DNA of 64,000 bases from Dinochytrium kinnereticum (Eukaryota; Chytridiomycota; Chytridiomycetes; Chytridiales; Chytridiaceae). Both the position numbers and the translations under genes were made by a program. The DNA is taken from contig JADGJT010000001.1 of the NCBI GenBank assembly GCA_027604005.1, positions 181,764-245,763 on the forward strand, read 5' to 3'. Below are positions 37,153 through 48,095 of this stretch, piece after piece (position 1 is the stretch's first letter; every line of letters starts with the position of its first letter). The notes under the pieces were generated by a model. The model worked only from the letters and a program-made list of their open reading frames with translations, did not search any database and was not told the origin of the DNA.

Positions 37153-40100
37153 ATGATCATGATGCCAGCGTCGTTTCTGGTTCTGAGCATGCTCGTCATC
37201 GCCGTTGATGCCTTTCAGATCAAGTCCAGTGATGGATTGTGTTGGAGGTCGCGGGGGCTTGGATCACCGCTGGACTTGCAGAGATGTGATGAGACGGACC
37301 TCATGCAGGCTTTTGTTGTTGGACCTGAGGATGGGGTTGGGGCTGTGAGGATTTTGGATGCGGATGAGAATTGTTTGGATTTGTTTGATTGGAATCGGAC
37401 TGTGGGGGCTCGGGTTGGGGTGGGTGGTCAATCACTTTTGTTTGCTTTTGAGTTTGCTCTTTCGTTCATTCGGTCTACGTGTTGCTTCATTTCGTGCTTT
37501 CAGGAAGATGTGTTGGTTGTTTTTTTTGTTTTTTTTTGTTTTTTGTTTTTTTTGTTTAAACGCATCTTCATGTTTTAGATTTGGGAGTGTCAACCCAATG
37601 TTGGGAGAAGGCAGAATCAGCTTTTCAGGCTGACGGGATCGACTCAGATAAACTCTTTTTTTGTGCGGAGCGTTCTTTCAGGGTTATGCCTCGATTTTTC
37701 GGAGGGAAGTCGGCAAGTGAACAACACCATGATTCAGAGGTGAAAACCCCTCCTCTCCTTTTCACAGTGTTTAACATCTCCATTTCCAATTTAAAAAAGA
37801 CCCTGCACCTCTCAGCTCAGCCAAACGCACATTCTGAACATCACACCGCCTCTCATCACTGTGGGACATATCAAGTCCCCCCAGGGGCTTTGCTGGAGGT
37901 CTCAGGGGTCTGGTAATCCTGTTGATTTGCAGGTTTGCTCGAGTGAGGATGATTTGACTTTTGCTTTGGTGCCTTTTGGGTCGGGGATGTCGATTCGGAG
38001 TGTGGATTTGAGCCTTTGCTTGGATGTTCAGAGGGGGGAACTAGGAGTTGGGGCGGGATTGATTGTAGGTTTTTTGTTTTTTGTTGTTGTTTTTGGCTTT
38101 GTCGGAGTGTGATGGGGTGGGATAGCCTAGTTGTTGATTACGTTTATGATCTTGCGTTATCTTTTATCTGATGGGTTCTTTCGGTAAAGATGTTTGAATG
38201 CAAGACCGACCCTCGAACCGCCTCAAACCAGATCTTCATCCCCACCGACATATTTAAGGACAACTCAACAACGGGATTCGCCAACCTCCTCTCAGGTTTC
38301 TGTGTCGACCTTCCAGGCGGTCGCGAGCCTCTTATCGGAACGCAAATCGCTCAATGGTAAACCCTTCTAATCCTTCACGTATCCCAACCTTCTTACCCGC
38401 CGTTCTTCTAAGGTACTGCAACAACGAGCCGAACCAAATGTTCTTTGTCCCTGCGAGGAAAGAAACGTCACCTCCTTCCTCTTTTACACCAATTTTGACG
38501 TATGATGATCCACCGCTTTGTTGGGACGTTGATTCGAGTGGGGCGGTTGTTGCGGGGGCGTGTGATGTTGCGAGGAATAGCCAGTGGTGGAGCTTGTCGT
38601 TCGGGCAGTTGGTTAATTTTAATACGACGAGGTGTGCGGACTTTTCGGCGGCGGATATGAGTGATGGGGCAGGGCTTGGGGTATGCTTATATTTTTTTTT
38701 TTTGGTTTTGTTTACTTCTCGTATAGTCTTTACTTCATAGAGGCGTAGTGAGAGGTTTTGCCGTTGTTTCTTGACATGTATTTCTGATGCTTCTTCCTTT
38801 TTTTTCTTTTTTTTTTCGTGCCGGATTAGACTTGGTCTTGTGGTAGCAGGTCAAATCAGTTTGTGATGCCGCAATACAATGGGTCGATTATTACTGGGCA
38901 CTCATACAAATGTATTGGGCTTCGGAATCCCTCTTGGAGTAACCACACAGCCGGGACAAGGATTGAGCAACGGTGACGATCCATTCATTTTAATTGCTTG
39001 GACGAGATCTGACCTTCCACCTTTGTTAGATCTTGTGCTGGTTTAACCGGACAAACGTTCTTCGCACTCAACCCTTATGCATTTCGACAGACAGTTTCCA
39101 CGACACCTTGCAAGGAGTTGACGGTTCGGAAGGAGTGGCGTGATATGACGGATGCGGAAAAGAGGCGGTTCATTAATGCTTTTAATGGGGTGAGGAGACT
39201 GCCATCCACGGCAGGGAGGAGGAGTATTTTTGACGATCTGGTTGCCATTCATTCCATGTCCATTACCTACATTCATCAAGCGGTAATATGCTTCTTTCCT
39301 TTACTGCAACAAATAGCTAACCAATCTCACTCTCTAGCCCGTTTTTCTCCCATGGCATCGCGCTCTTTTGGAAAAACTCGAAACCCTTCTTCAACAGGTC
39401 GACAGCACCGTGACAATCCCCTACTGGGACTGGGGCCACGACGGTCAAAACCCCCTCGCGAACACCAACATCTTCTCCTCCTCCGACCTCTCTTTTGGAA
39501 CAAGAGGGGACCCTTCCTCATCACCTCCATGCGTGACAGATGGGTTTGCGAGAAACTGGACATCGAATTTCGGTGCATGTCTGTCGAGGAATTACACGGA
39601 TGGGTTCACCCTGTATGACACGTCCGTGATCGCGCCTTTGACAAACAATACCCCGGATTTTGCGAGCTTTGCTGGACCGTTGGAGACTGCGCATAATATT
39701 GTGCATTATTATACTGGGGGATTTGGGACGGATTTGTTTTTCATTGATCTTTCGCCGAATGATCCGTTGTTCTTTTTGTTGCATGCGAATGTTGGTAAGT
39801 AGGGCTGGGTGGTTTTATTTTATTGTTTTATTCTTCTTTTCCGGATGGGTGCAGTTCTTGGTCACTTATTAATCATCGTAGACCGGTACTGGTACCTCTG
39901 GCAAAAATCACACCCCGCCATCCCTACCCAATACATAGGAAGCGCCCAGCTCCCTCCCTTCTCAGGCAACAACATCGAGGTCTCTAAAGACGATATCATG
40001 CCTGGTTTCAATCTCCCGGTTTCCGCTGCCCTTCTAGTAGACGGTGGAGGTCTTTACTGTAGCTCCTACCAACCCTATTCCAAATCAAATGCCTCTCCTT

Positions 40101-40498
40101 TCCGCCGTCGTCGATCTGTACCGTCGCTGGATACGCCGGTTGGATCAGGAAAACATGGGACGCTGAAACGCGTGCCTCCTGGTACCCTTCCGGAAGATTA
40201 CATCCTGGAGCAGCATGCCAGGGTGACTGGGGCTTTGGAGGGGAAAGTTGCAGGGGGTAAGATGGTTATGGGGAAGGGAAATGTAGTAGGGGCTTTGGGG
40301 GTTGGATTGAGTGGGACTGTGGCTGATTTACCGAAACCAGCGGATCCTGTTAGGAGGATTAGGGAGAATGAAGCTGTGCTGAGATCCATTGCGAGTCAGT
40401 TTGATGAAGAGATGGATAAATATTTTTCGACGCATGGTGGAGCTAATTATGCAGAGGCTTTTGGAAGCGTGTTGAGGGGATGGGTTTGGAAAGGATGA
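37153..40498 (+). CDS. Secreted tyrosinase with N-terminal ricin-B-like lectin repeats
   Basis: ATG 37153 opens a signal peptide (MIMMPASFLVLSMLVIAVDA). The first ~400 residues show lectin-like QxW-type repeats: 'DGLCWRSRGLGSPLDLQRCD', 'IWECQPNVGRRQNQLFRL' (exon from 37580), 'QGLCWRSQGSGNPVDLQVCS', 'TWSCGSRSNQFVMPQYNG'. The type-3 copper domain follows. CuA: HSMSITYIHQ then 'PVFLPWHRALLEKLE' and 'IPYWDWGHDG'. CuB: 'ETAHNIVHYYTGG', then 'PNDPLFFLLHANVDRYWYLW' joined across the intron at 39795-39880. The copper-binding histidines are all visible. Tyrosinases oxidise phenols to quinones (melanin, wall cross-linking). The C-terminal ~150 residues may be a removable pro-region. About ten exons; several introns carry long T runs. 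Boundaries at 37420-37580 and 37740-37810 were chosen to keep the lectin frame. Confidence 0.85.
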
Positions 40499-40697
40499 GT
40501 TTTTTATTGGCGGAGCAACTGGTTCTCCGTCTGTTCTCTTCTTCTTCTTCTTCTTTTATTTTTAAACATCTGTATTTGCCATTTGCTTATTTATTTACAT
40601 ATGCTATTTAGTCTTGATTCCTTTCAACCCCTCTCGTAAATCCCATCATCCCAGCACCTGAACCTGTATTTACCTATCACGTTTCTCCCCATCTTAA

Positions 40698-41786
40698 TCA
40701 CATGCGTGGTGAATAATGTATGAAGAAAGTCTCCTCTCTGTTGAAAAATAAACCTTCAATCTCACCCGTCTGAAGAAAGGTTTCCGTGATCTTTATCAGA
40801 GCGCGTAGATCCAAAACTCCTTTATCCTCCCACAAAATATCTGTGCTTAACGTGCGTTGTGTGAAGAAAAGGTTAAGCAACGACTCGTGACGGATTTCCA
40901 AGACTGGAAGAGGAATGGCGGCCACGATGTGCAGAAGAGCTTGCTTAACGTCACGAAACCTTGCGCCAAAGGCTTGACGAAGATGCCTACAAGGAGGTTG
41001 GTTCCAATTCCAAAGTGTGTGAACATACCATTCAACTTTCAAGCAATCAATCGGAGCGTTTCCATCTCCGATGGCATTCACGTCCTCCCATTCATCTCCT
41101 TTTTTAACTGAAATATCCACACCAAAGAGCTCTACCGAGGCAGGCACGGCATCACCCAATTGACGTTGCTTCCCAATCTCTTCTTTTTTGACGTACATGT
41201 CCGTCACCACCTTGCTGAGCCCAAGAGCCGACCTCCAACCACAAGGTATCTTCCGCATAGCGCATGCCGCTGCATACATGCAAAACACATCTGATCGCCT
41301 CACACCTGCGACCAAAGACAGGTCTGATGGTGGTTTGGTGTCCTGCAAGGTTGATGCAGGCTTTATAATTGCTGGCACCGCGTCTCTATCTACTCGAGAA
41401 CCTTTTCTAGGTGTTGCTTTTGGGGTCGGTGGTGTTGATACGGGATCGCTGGGTGGTGGAGATAATGATGATGGGTTTGACGGGTGTTCAACTGGCTTTT
41501 GAGGCGTCGGTGGCAAAGTCAACAGTGCGGTGGAATGGCTGCTGGGCCAGTGATCATGGATTCTATGTCTTTTTCTGTCGTCTTCGCGGGAGCCTGCAGT
41601 CTGATCATAGTGATCGGCCTGGTCAATGGCTCGTTTCAAGTGGAGGGATGAAGAGTGTGAGGCTCTGGAGTGTGAGGCTCTGGCATCAGCCTCTGCGGCT
41701 ACAAGTTGTTTCAGCTCCTCTGCAGTCAAAGTTTCGTCAATGTCGAACTGAGTATCGTCAACATTCTCTTTGCAGGCTGCCGACAT
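40698..41786 (-). CDS. Unrecognised 362-aa protein
   Basis: A single intronless ORF with ATG at 41786. The first ~150 residues are polar, with a short internal repeat (RASHS twice) and a Pro-rich stretch ('LTLPPTPQKPVEHPSNP', 'SVSTPPTPK'-like Ser/Thr-Pro sites). The second half looks folded: 'VFCMYAAACAMRKIPCGWRS', 'PIDCLKVEWYVHTLWNWNQP', 'ILWEDKGVLDLRALIKITET'. It is convergent with the tyrosinase gene (199 bp between stops). Codon use resembles neighbours and the frame is long, so I think it is real, but I cannot name a family. Ser/Thr-Pro sites before a folded C-terminal domain would suit a phosphorylated regulatory protein; this is speculation. Confidence 0.68.
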   Translation of the reverse strand: MSAACKENVDDTQFDIDETLTAEELKQLVAAEADARASHSRASHSSSLHLKRAIDQADHYDQTAGSREDDRKRHRIHDHWPSSHSTALLTLPPTPQKPVEHPSNPSSLSPPPSDPVSTPPTPKATPRKGSRVDRDAVPAIIKPASTLQDTKPPSDLSLVAGVRRSDVFCMYAAACAMRKIPCGWRSALGLSKVVTDMYVKKEEIGKQRQLGDAVPASVELFGVDISVKKGDEWEDVNAIGDGNAPIDCLKVEWYVHTLWNWNQPPCRHLRQAFGARFRDVKQALLHIVAAIPLPVLEIRHESLLNLFFTQRTLSTDILWEDKGVLDLRALIKITETFLQTGEIEGLFFNREETFFIHYSPRM

Positions 41787-42449
41787 CTCTCACTGACGCA
41801 GTTAAGCACACCTCGTGTTAAAATAAAGTGTAATTCGTTTAAATTACTTATTTAAATGCGGAACGAGTGTTGACAATAATGCATGCGGACCCTGACTTTT
41901 CTTGCCTAAAGCCTTCACGCAGGCAAACCCAGGAACAGGCCGTAAGGAAGCACGGACTCCACAGGGACAAGCCCAGCAGACTGGCCATTCTACAATCGCA
42001 ACCTGAGCTTTCCACTCTTTTCCCCCTTGATCTCTCCTCATCAAGCATGCATCGCCCCGTCTTTTTTCCCTAACGCGACAACAGTACGAATCGACCATTC
42101 AGGCACCCCGCGTCAACGCCCAGCAGCCCAATAGTGATGGTCAGAAATTTTCAAAAATTCAAAGACCAAAAATTTAGATTTCGACAAAAATCGAAGGCAG
42201 CCAGAGGCTCTTCGTACTGCTGCTGCTGCTGGTCCTGCGTGCGAAAGCGACCATCTCACCCTTCCCCACAGCACTCACATCTGGCTGAGGGCTGCTGCTT
42301 TCCATACTCTCTGTAGCATCGGGGAGGTCTTTATCGTCAGGAAGTGATCTTGCAAGGCTTTGCTTGGCGACTTCGGGATTCTCTGGACTTTTGTCGGATT
42401 TCAAGCTATCAACTGTTTCTCCTCGGGCTTCACCGCGACTTGAACGACG
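41787..42449. other. Divergent intergenic region upstream of the SWI3-type gene
   Basis: 663 bp between opposed start codons. A 76-codon frame on the - strand (42404-42174) lacks an ATG and a family match, so it is not called. A CTG/GCT-rich run occurs near 42218-42240. No RNA gene seen. Confidence 0.55.
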
Positions 42450-44789
42450 ATGGATGGCAGCGTGGGTGCGTTGTCCTTAGCTCGCTTTAGCGCTTTATTG
42501 TCATTTTTTGGGCCAATTTTTGTTCGGGTCTGAGACTTTGACTGGACACTGAGTGAGTTAACGCGGGGTCAGTTGGTCCTATGGATTGCTGCCCGTATGG
42601 AACGTCGGCTTTGCACTGGCATATGCACTTGCGGGGGTTCATATCTTCTGTAGAGAAGGGGCCTTTTCTTTTCCTTTCACTCTCTCCTCATCTCCGTTCT
42701 TGGGCTTTGCAATTAAGAGTTTAGGGCATCTTCTATCTTTTGGACAACCTTTCTAACGTTTCATTTTTTAACACTAGTTCATCACACGGAGAACGGAGTA
42801 AAACCCGTAAACACCAACAATAACACCAGCCCAAACGTCTCTGTCAGCGTTGCCATCCGGATCTCTGATGCCGGCCGGGGCGCCAAGGTCCTTCCCTCTC
42901 AACTTCTAGAGATAATTGTTCCTTCCTACTCAGCCTGGTTCTCTTTATCCTCCATTCATGATATTGAGAGAAAAGGATTGCCCGAGTTTTTCAACAACCG
43001 AAATAAGAGCAAGACGGCGGATACTTATGTTGAGTACCGGAATTTTATGGTCAATACGTATCGATTGAACCCAGGAGAATATCTTACTGTGACGGCTTGT
43101 AGGAGAAATCTTACTGGCGATGTTTGCGCCATTATAAGGGTGCATGCGTTTTTGGAGCAATGGGGATTGATAAACTACCAGGTATGGCTTCTCTGAATCT
43201 CGCATCATTTGTTTTGCTTCCGCCCTTATATTGTATTCACTACGAAACCTTCAAACTCATTTCTTTTGTATATTATAATGTAGCCTGAATTGGACACGAG
43301 ACCAGGCTTTGGGGAGAAACCCAGTTTAATAGGGCCTGATTTCCGAAGTCATTTCAGGGTCACGGCGCACGCTATCAAAGGGCATTCTGCCTCCTATGGC
43401 CCGATAACTCGGGAGAAGGTGCAGCACCTACAACAACTTCAAAATGGTCTACAAAAGAGTACCGAAATCACCCTCCCTACCAAGACTATCGAACCCTCAT
43501 CCTCATCCACCAGCATCATCCCCCAGAAGCGAGCCGCTGCAGACGACGATTTTGGTTTGGAGGCATCTACGGCCGTGCTACCACCTAGAGCACCTGTGAT
43601 GAAGCGGGTGAAGCGGTCTTGCAATACTTGCCTTGCAGAGTGCACTGCATACTTTTATCATTCGGTGAAGAGCCCGAGTCTTAACCTCTGTATCGCGTGC
43701 TATGCGGATGCACGGTTTCCTTCTTCTATGATATCGTCAGAATTCGTGAGGATCAGCACCGTTGATGCTGAGGCTAGACTGGCGGTTGCAGCGGCTGAAG
43801 GTACTGGGTTTTTGGATGACTCGATTCCTTGGACTGAAGGGGAGATGTACCTTCTGCTGGAGGCCGTGGAGCTTTTTGAGGAAGATTGGTCCAAAGTCGC
43901 AGACCATGTCGGAACGCGGAATAAGGAGCAGTGCTTCACATGTTTCCTACAACTTCCAATCATGGAGGGTCACCTTCCTGGAGGTTTAGAAGGAACTGTT
44001 GGGGATGTTGTGGATCTATTGGCAGATGTGGATGTTGACATGAAGAGCAGAGCGACAACGCTTCCTATGCGACTTCGACGCTTGCCAATATCTCTTGATG
44101 TGGACCCAGGTTTAGGTCTAGGCGCACTGCTAGTTGCGCTAGTAAGACCGGAGATCGCGAGGGTCGCGGCCAAGGCGGCTATCCAGGCCGTGGAGGATAT
44201 CCGTGCTGCACATTGGGCAGTCGAAACGATTGCTATTGCTCACGAGGTTAAGGAAAGGGAGATTGCAAAGGCACACCAGCAGCACTCTGGAAAGTCTGCG
44301 TTGCAGAATTGTGAATCGGCCCCCGTTCAGGCGACCAAGAGTAGCTTGTCCCAAAACGGTGCGCCATTCCATTCTGTTGCGGTTGCAACAGATAATGAAG
44401 ACACGGACGCCGAGCTCTGGCAACCGGCTCACCTTAATCCTGAGGAGGAGAAGGCTGCGCGTCACCTTCGGTCTCGCTATCATCATCTCGAGGGCCAGCT
44501 CTTCTCTCAGCGCCTTCTCCAATTTCTTGAGGTCGATACTGCTCTTGAGAATGAACGTGCAGAGCTTGAGAGCGAGAAGAAACAGCTCATGCATGATCGC
44601 GTTATTCTTGGGAGGGATCGGGTGCTTCAGGGGATCATGGCGCAGGCTGCCAGACCTCCGCCTATGCAGGCGGCACCAGTTTCTGTTAAGGGCGGATCAG
44701 TGCAGAAGAGTGGGTTGTTGAAAGGGACACCTGGGGGTTTGGCTAATGGGAACGGGGATGGGAAAGGCGCATTGTATTCTGTCGGGTGA
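42450..44789 (+). CDS. SWI3/RSC8/SMARCC-type SWIRM-ZZ-SANT chromatin remodelling subunit
   Basis: Three exons (42450-42465, 42778-43181, 43284-44789) give 641 aa. The first exon codes only 'MDGSV' plus one base; it was chosen because no in-frame ATG precedes the SWIRM domain in exon 2 and the phase fits exactly. SWIRM: '[20 protein letters not shown]', '[20 protein letters not shown]', '[20 protein letters not shown]', 'WGLINYQ'. A ZZ-like zinc finger follows ('[20 protein letters not shown]', CIACY), then SANT ('[20 protein letters not shown]', '[17 protein letters not shown]'). A long helical C-terminus ends in a coiled coil ('[20 protein letters not shown]') for dimerisation. These proteins are core scaffolds of SWI/SNF and RSC remodelers. 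The ZZ finger fits RSC8/SMARCC; which complex cannot be told. Confidence 0.9.
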
Positions 44790-45519
44790 TTGATGCTTTG
44801 GTGGTTTGTTTTTTTTTATTTGGGGTAGCGCGTTTCTTTTCTCTATTCTTTGATACAGTTCCTTGGCAAGTTGGGTGTTGTTTAGTGGTGGGGAATCCCG
44901 AGTGCTTATCTCTCTTGCCTTGCACTCTCTTTTGTTTCCTTGTTTTTTATTGTTTCTTCTATTCTTGTTCGTCTTGCTGAAGGCTGTTGTCATCTTTTTT
45001 TTTTTTAAAGTGTAATTCACGCTATACTATTCTACATAACGGCTTGCCCGTGTTTGTGCCCTGCAGGCTTGATAGAGTTTTGCCAGCCAGTCAAGCAGCC
45101 AAGCAGTTTTGCTGTTCCTGGGTCGTGCGGGGCTGATGTTTTTGGTGGCCAGTGTTTGTTTGTTTTTCTTCGGAGAATAAATAAATAATGCTGCCTCGAA
45201 AACAGATGGGAGGCCAGAGGGTTCTCAGCCAGCCTGACGTTCCACGCTGACTGATGCACTTCTGACCGACACTTCCCGGCTTCGCTTCACGCTTCTTTTC
45301 GGAGTGTTCGATTCGACCTGCCCTCGCTGCTCCCAATTATTTATTTATTTATAAAGAGGCCAAAGTCACATCACGGCAGCCCCGCATCCTCCTCATACCC
45401 CCCGTTCGCCCCTCGCCAACGCCTCCCCAAGTTTCTCAATCCGCAAGAAAGTCGGATTGGGATTGAGAGTGCAAGCAGAGCGACTCAGCTGCATCAACGT
45501 CAGATACGCACCAAAACAA
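44790..45519. other. Intergenic region upstream of the chitin deacetylase
   Basis: 730 bp between two rightward genes. The first part is T-rich 3' flank. A TATA-like element (ttataaa) lies at about 45347-45354, some 165 bp before the ATG at 45520. AATAAATAAATAAT occurs near 45176-45189. No coding or RNA gene is supported. Confidence 0.55.
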
Positions 45520-47201
45520 ATGCAGTATCAACAACAGCTTCGAAGGATGAAGAACCTCATTGCACCTATCACGGTGCTCGGCTTGCTCGCCTTGTCCTCA
45601 CTGGTTTCTGCGCAGTGAGTGTTTTTGCTGTCTCGGTCCCGCCCAGGTGTTGTTTTTTCTGCGGGCAGCTAATCTTCCCGTTCTTTCTAAGGTACCCCGC
45701 GGGCAACGCCATCCCTCCATCCAACCCCGAGTGGAACAGCCGATACCTCGATAACCTCCCGTCTGAGGGGGCGTGGGTTCGCAATCTGTGCTCTGACGGC
45801 AGGGCATGGGCACTCACTTACGACGATGGACCGAGGTTTGTTCACCCCTCTTCTTCCCATGGCCAGCACCGATGAGAAACCTCACTGGCGAGCGATAGCA
45901 AACATGCCTGTGTGGCTGGCTGGCTTTGCCTGGGTCAGGGGCTTTGGCCTTATCTGACTCCAGTGTGTTGCTTTGACCAAAGAATATTCTTTGATCAACC
46001 TTGTCAACCGAAATGAAAGCTGCTGAGCTGCTGGGGTCGAAAACTCAACCACACGCGTTTTTCCTTTGCTGAACGTCCCCGTTTATCACCTCCAGCGACA
46101 ACACACGCGCCGTCCTCGATACACTTGACGGCGTCAATGGGCAGAAGGCAACGTTCTTTGTCGTTGGAACGCGGCTGCTTGATGGCGGCGCTCAGGAGAT
46201 GCTGAGGAGGGCTTATCGCGCTGGTCATCAGATTGCCATTCATACTTGGAGCCATTCAAGGTTGACGTCTTTGACGAATGAGCAGATTGTTGCAGAGGTG
46301 ATGTGGACTGGGAGGATCATTCAGGACGTTATCGGGGTTTTCCCTCGGTACATGAGGCCGCCTTGTGAGTTTCAACTGCTCTATTTGTTTGAGGTTTTGC
46401 TCAGTCCCATACTGACGCTTCTGAAAATTAGACGGCGCTGTTGACGACAGGGTACTTCGAGTGATGAGGGCCTTGGGAATGGAGGTCATTAACTGGAATG
46501 TGGTTAGTATACAACTCTCATCTTTTCTCGCTCTTCGCAAAAGCAATAGCATTGCCCTCCTTAACATTTCCTCCCCTCAGGATTCGCTTGACTGGCAGAA
46601 CGCTGCATCAACTATGGATCGTATGAACGAAGGCATCGCAAACAACCGGGGCAGAAATGGTGTCATCTCTCTCCAACATGACATCGAAACCGCTCCTGTA
46701 CAGGCCGGCTTGCCAGCTGTCCGGGCAGTTTTAGATGCTGGATTTAACCTTAGGACTGTCGAATACTGCGTTGGGGGACCCAGGGCCTACATGGATGGCT
46801 CAGGGAGCTCTGGAGGAAACAACAATGGCGGCGGCGCCGGCGGCACCACCACTCGAAGGCCTCCTCTAACGAGTTCTACATCTCCGATCCCTCGCCCACC
46901 ACCACCACCGACGTCCACCACTGTTATCATTCCAACTTCGACATCGGTGGTGATTGTTCCAACGTCCACGACCACCTCGGTAGGCCCTATATCGGATTCG
47001 AGGTCTGTGACGCTATCCATTCCGACATCGTCCATTGATAGTGGCGCGTCTGTGACTACATCTTCGACCAGCTCTGTGCTGTCGTTCTCAAGAGTATCTT
47101 CACCGACTACTACCGACAATCTTGCCAGATCTGGGGCTTCCAAGCCTACCATTGCGGTGACGGTATTTGGCGTGGCCTGGCTGGCATTCTGCCTGTTTTA
47201 A
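45520..47201 (+). CDS. GPI-anchored chitin (polysaccharide) deacetylase
   Basis: Five exons (45520-45614, 45692-45835, 46096-46364, 46432-46502, 46581-47201) give 399 aa. Signal peptide: 'MKNLIAPITVLGLLALSSLV' after a short basic leader; a second Met is at residue 10. The NodB fold motifs are in order: motif 1 'LTYDDGP' (split after by an intron), motif 2 'HTWSHS', motif 3 'RYMRPPYGAVDD', motif 4 region 'INWNVDSLDW', motif 5 'ISLQHDI'. These give the metal-binding Asp-His-His and catalytic residues for removing acetyl groups from chitin to chitosan in the wall. A Ser/Thr/Pro-rich stalk of ~110 residues and a C-terminal hydrophobic end ('IAVTVFGVAWLAFCLF') follow, typical of GPI attachment. 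The third intron-free gap (45836-46095, 260 nt) is unusually long for the window. Confidence 0.92.
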
Positions 47202-47393
47202 AGGGTTGACGAAAGTTTTCTTTATTTATTGCTCTTTTAATTTCTTGAATCATTACTCTATTCTTTATGTTCTGGACGGGAAATGCCGTTCTTCGTCTTT
47301 ATTCTTATTGGAATTTCTCCCTTGCTTTTATACCACATTAATTAATCTCCGCTCTCTATTTGCTGCTTCTCATGCCAGTATTGGCTGCTTATT

Positions 47394-48003
47394 CTACTGC
47401 CCCATCCCCCTCTCCCAACCTAATGCTTGCTCAGATCCTTCCTCATTTATGACCTGCTGGTCCCATTCACTGGCAGGCCCATTACACCACCCACCCAACT
47501 TCTTTATTACATCCTTTTTCGCTGCCTTATCCCCCTCATATATGGTACCAAAGTGCCTTCCCCTGACTTGCCTGCTATCCTGTAACCTTTCAAGCTGAAG
47601 GTCGTAGGTGTATGCTGCTTCTGTGAGTAATAAACAGTTTTCTCGCGATAATCCACACGTTAGCGCGAAGGGAGTGCTCACTGGAGCTTCTTGACGCGTA
47701 GGCCATCGTCTTATCGTCGCCATTGAGGGCGGCTTTGAACTTGGATACACACTGAGGTGATGATGTGCAACGCAACTTGTTGCACATTTTTGAGACGAGT
47801 GTCGGGAGACTCAAACAACGACAAACGACGGCAACGAGCGACAGCCCGAGGCAAGGAAACGGGTTGCTCTGTGACTGCGTGGTGAAGAGCCTGTTGAGTT
47901 TTACTGCCTTCACAGCGTTTTCTCTTGCATCGCTGCAACGCCTTTTCCTGGCAAGGGTGTCGAGGGTACTTGTGTCTTCAGACATTCGTTGTTGGAGCTC
48001 CAA
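47394..48003 (-). CDS. Possible small unknown coiled-coil protein
   Basis: Doubtful. ATGs at 48003 and 47985 open a short charged sequence ('MSEDTSTLDTLARKRRCSDA'). With an intron donor after 'RENAVKA' and a long intron ending in cctcag near 47754, it joins 'CVSKFKAALNGDDKTMAYAS'. A second 61-nt intron (47690-47630 region) joins 'AAYTYDLQLERLQDSRQ', after which the frame stays open to 47394. The pieces share phase and the product is helical and charged, which is why I list it. No family is recognised, and the start lies 92 bp from the divergent BTB-SPRY gene. It could equally be a chance frame in the 0.9-kb gap. Confidence 0.28.
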
Positions 48004-48095
48004 AAGCCGACGGCGCTACTGCATTCCCGCACACATCTGCCGCTGCAACTTACCCCATCTGATTCAGTGGAGCTGTTAAGTCTGTTACAGACACC

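Noticed and set aside
37438..37916. Hydrophobic ORFs inside the tyrosinase gene
   Set aside because: They are frames through T-rich introns; the alternative frame gives lectin-like repeats that join neighbouring exons.
42174..42404. 76-codon Ser-rich frame on the - strand upstream of the SWI3-type gene
   Set aside because: It lacks an ATG start, has no family match and lies in a divergent promoter region.
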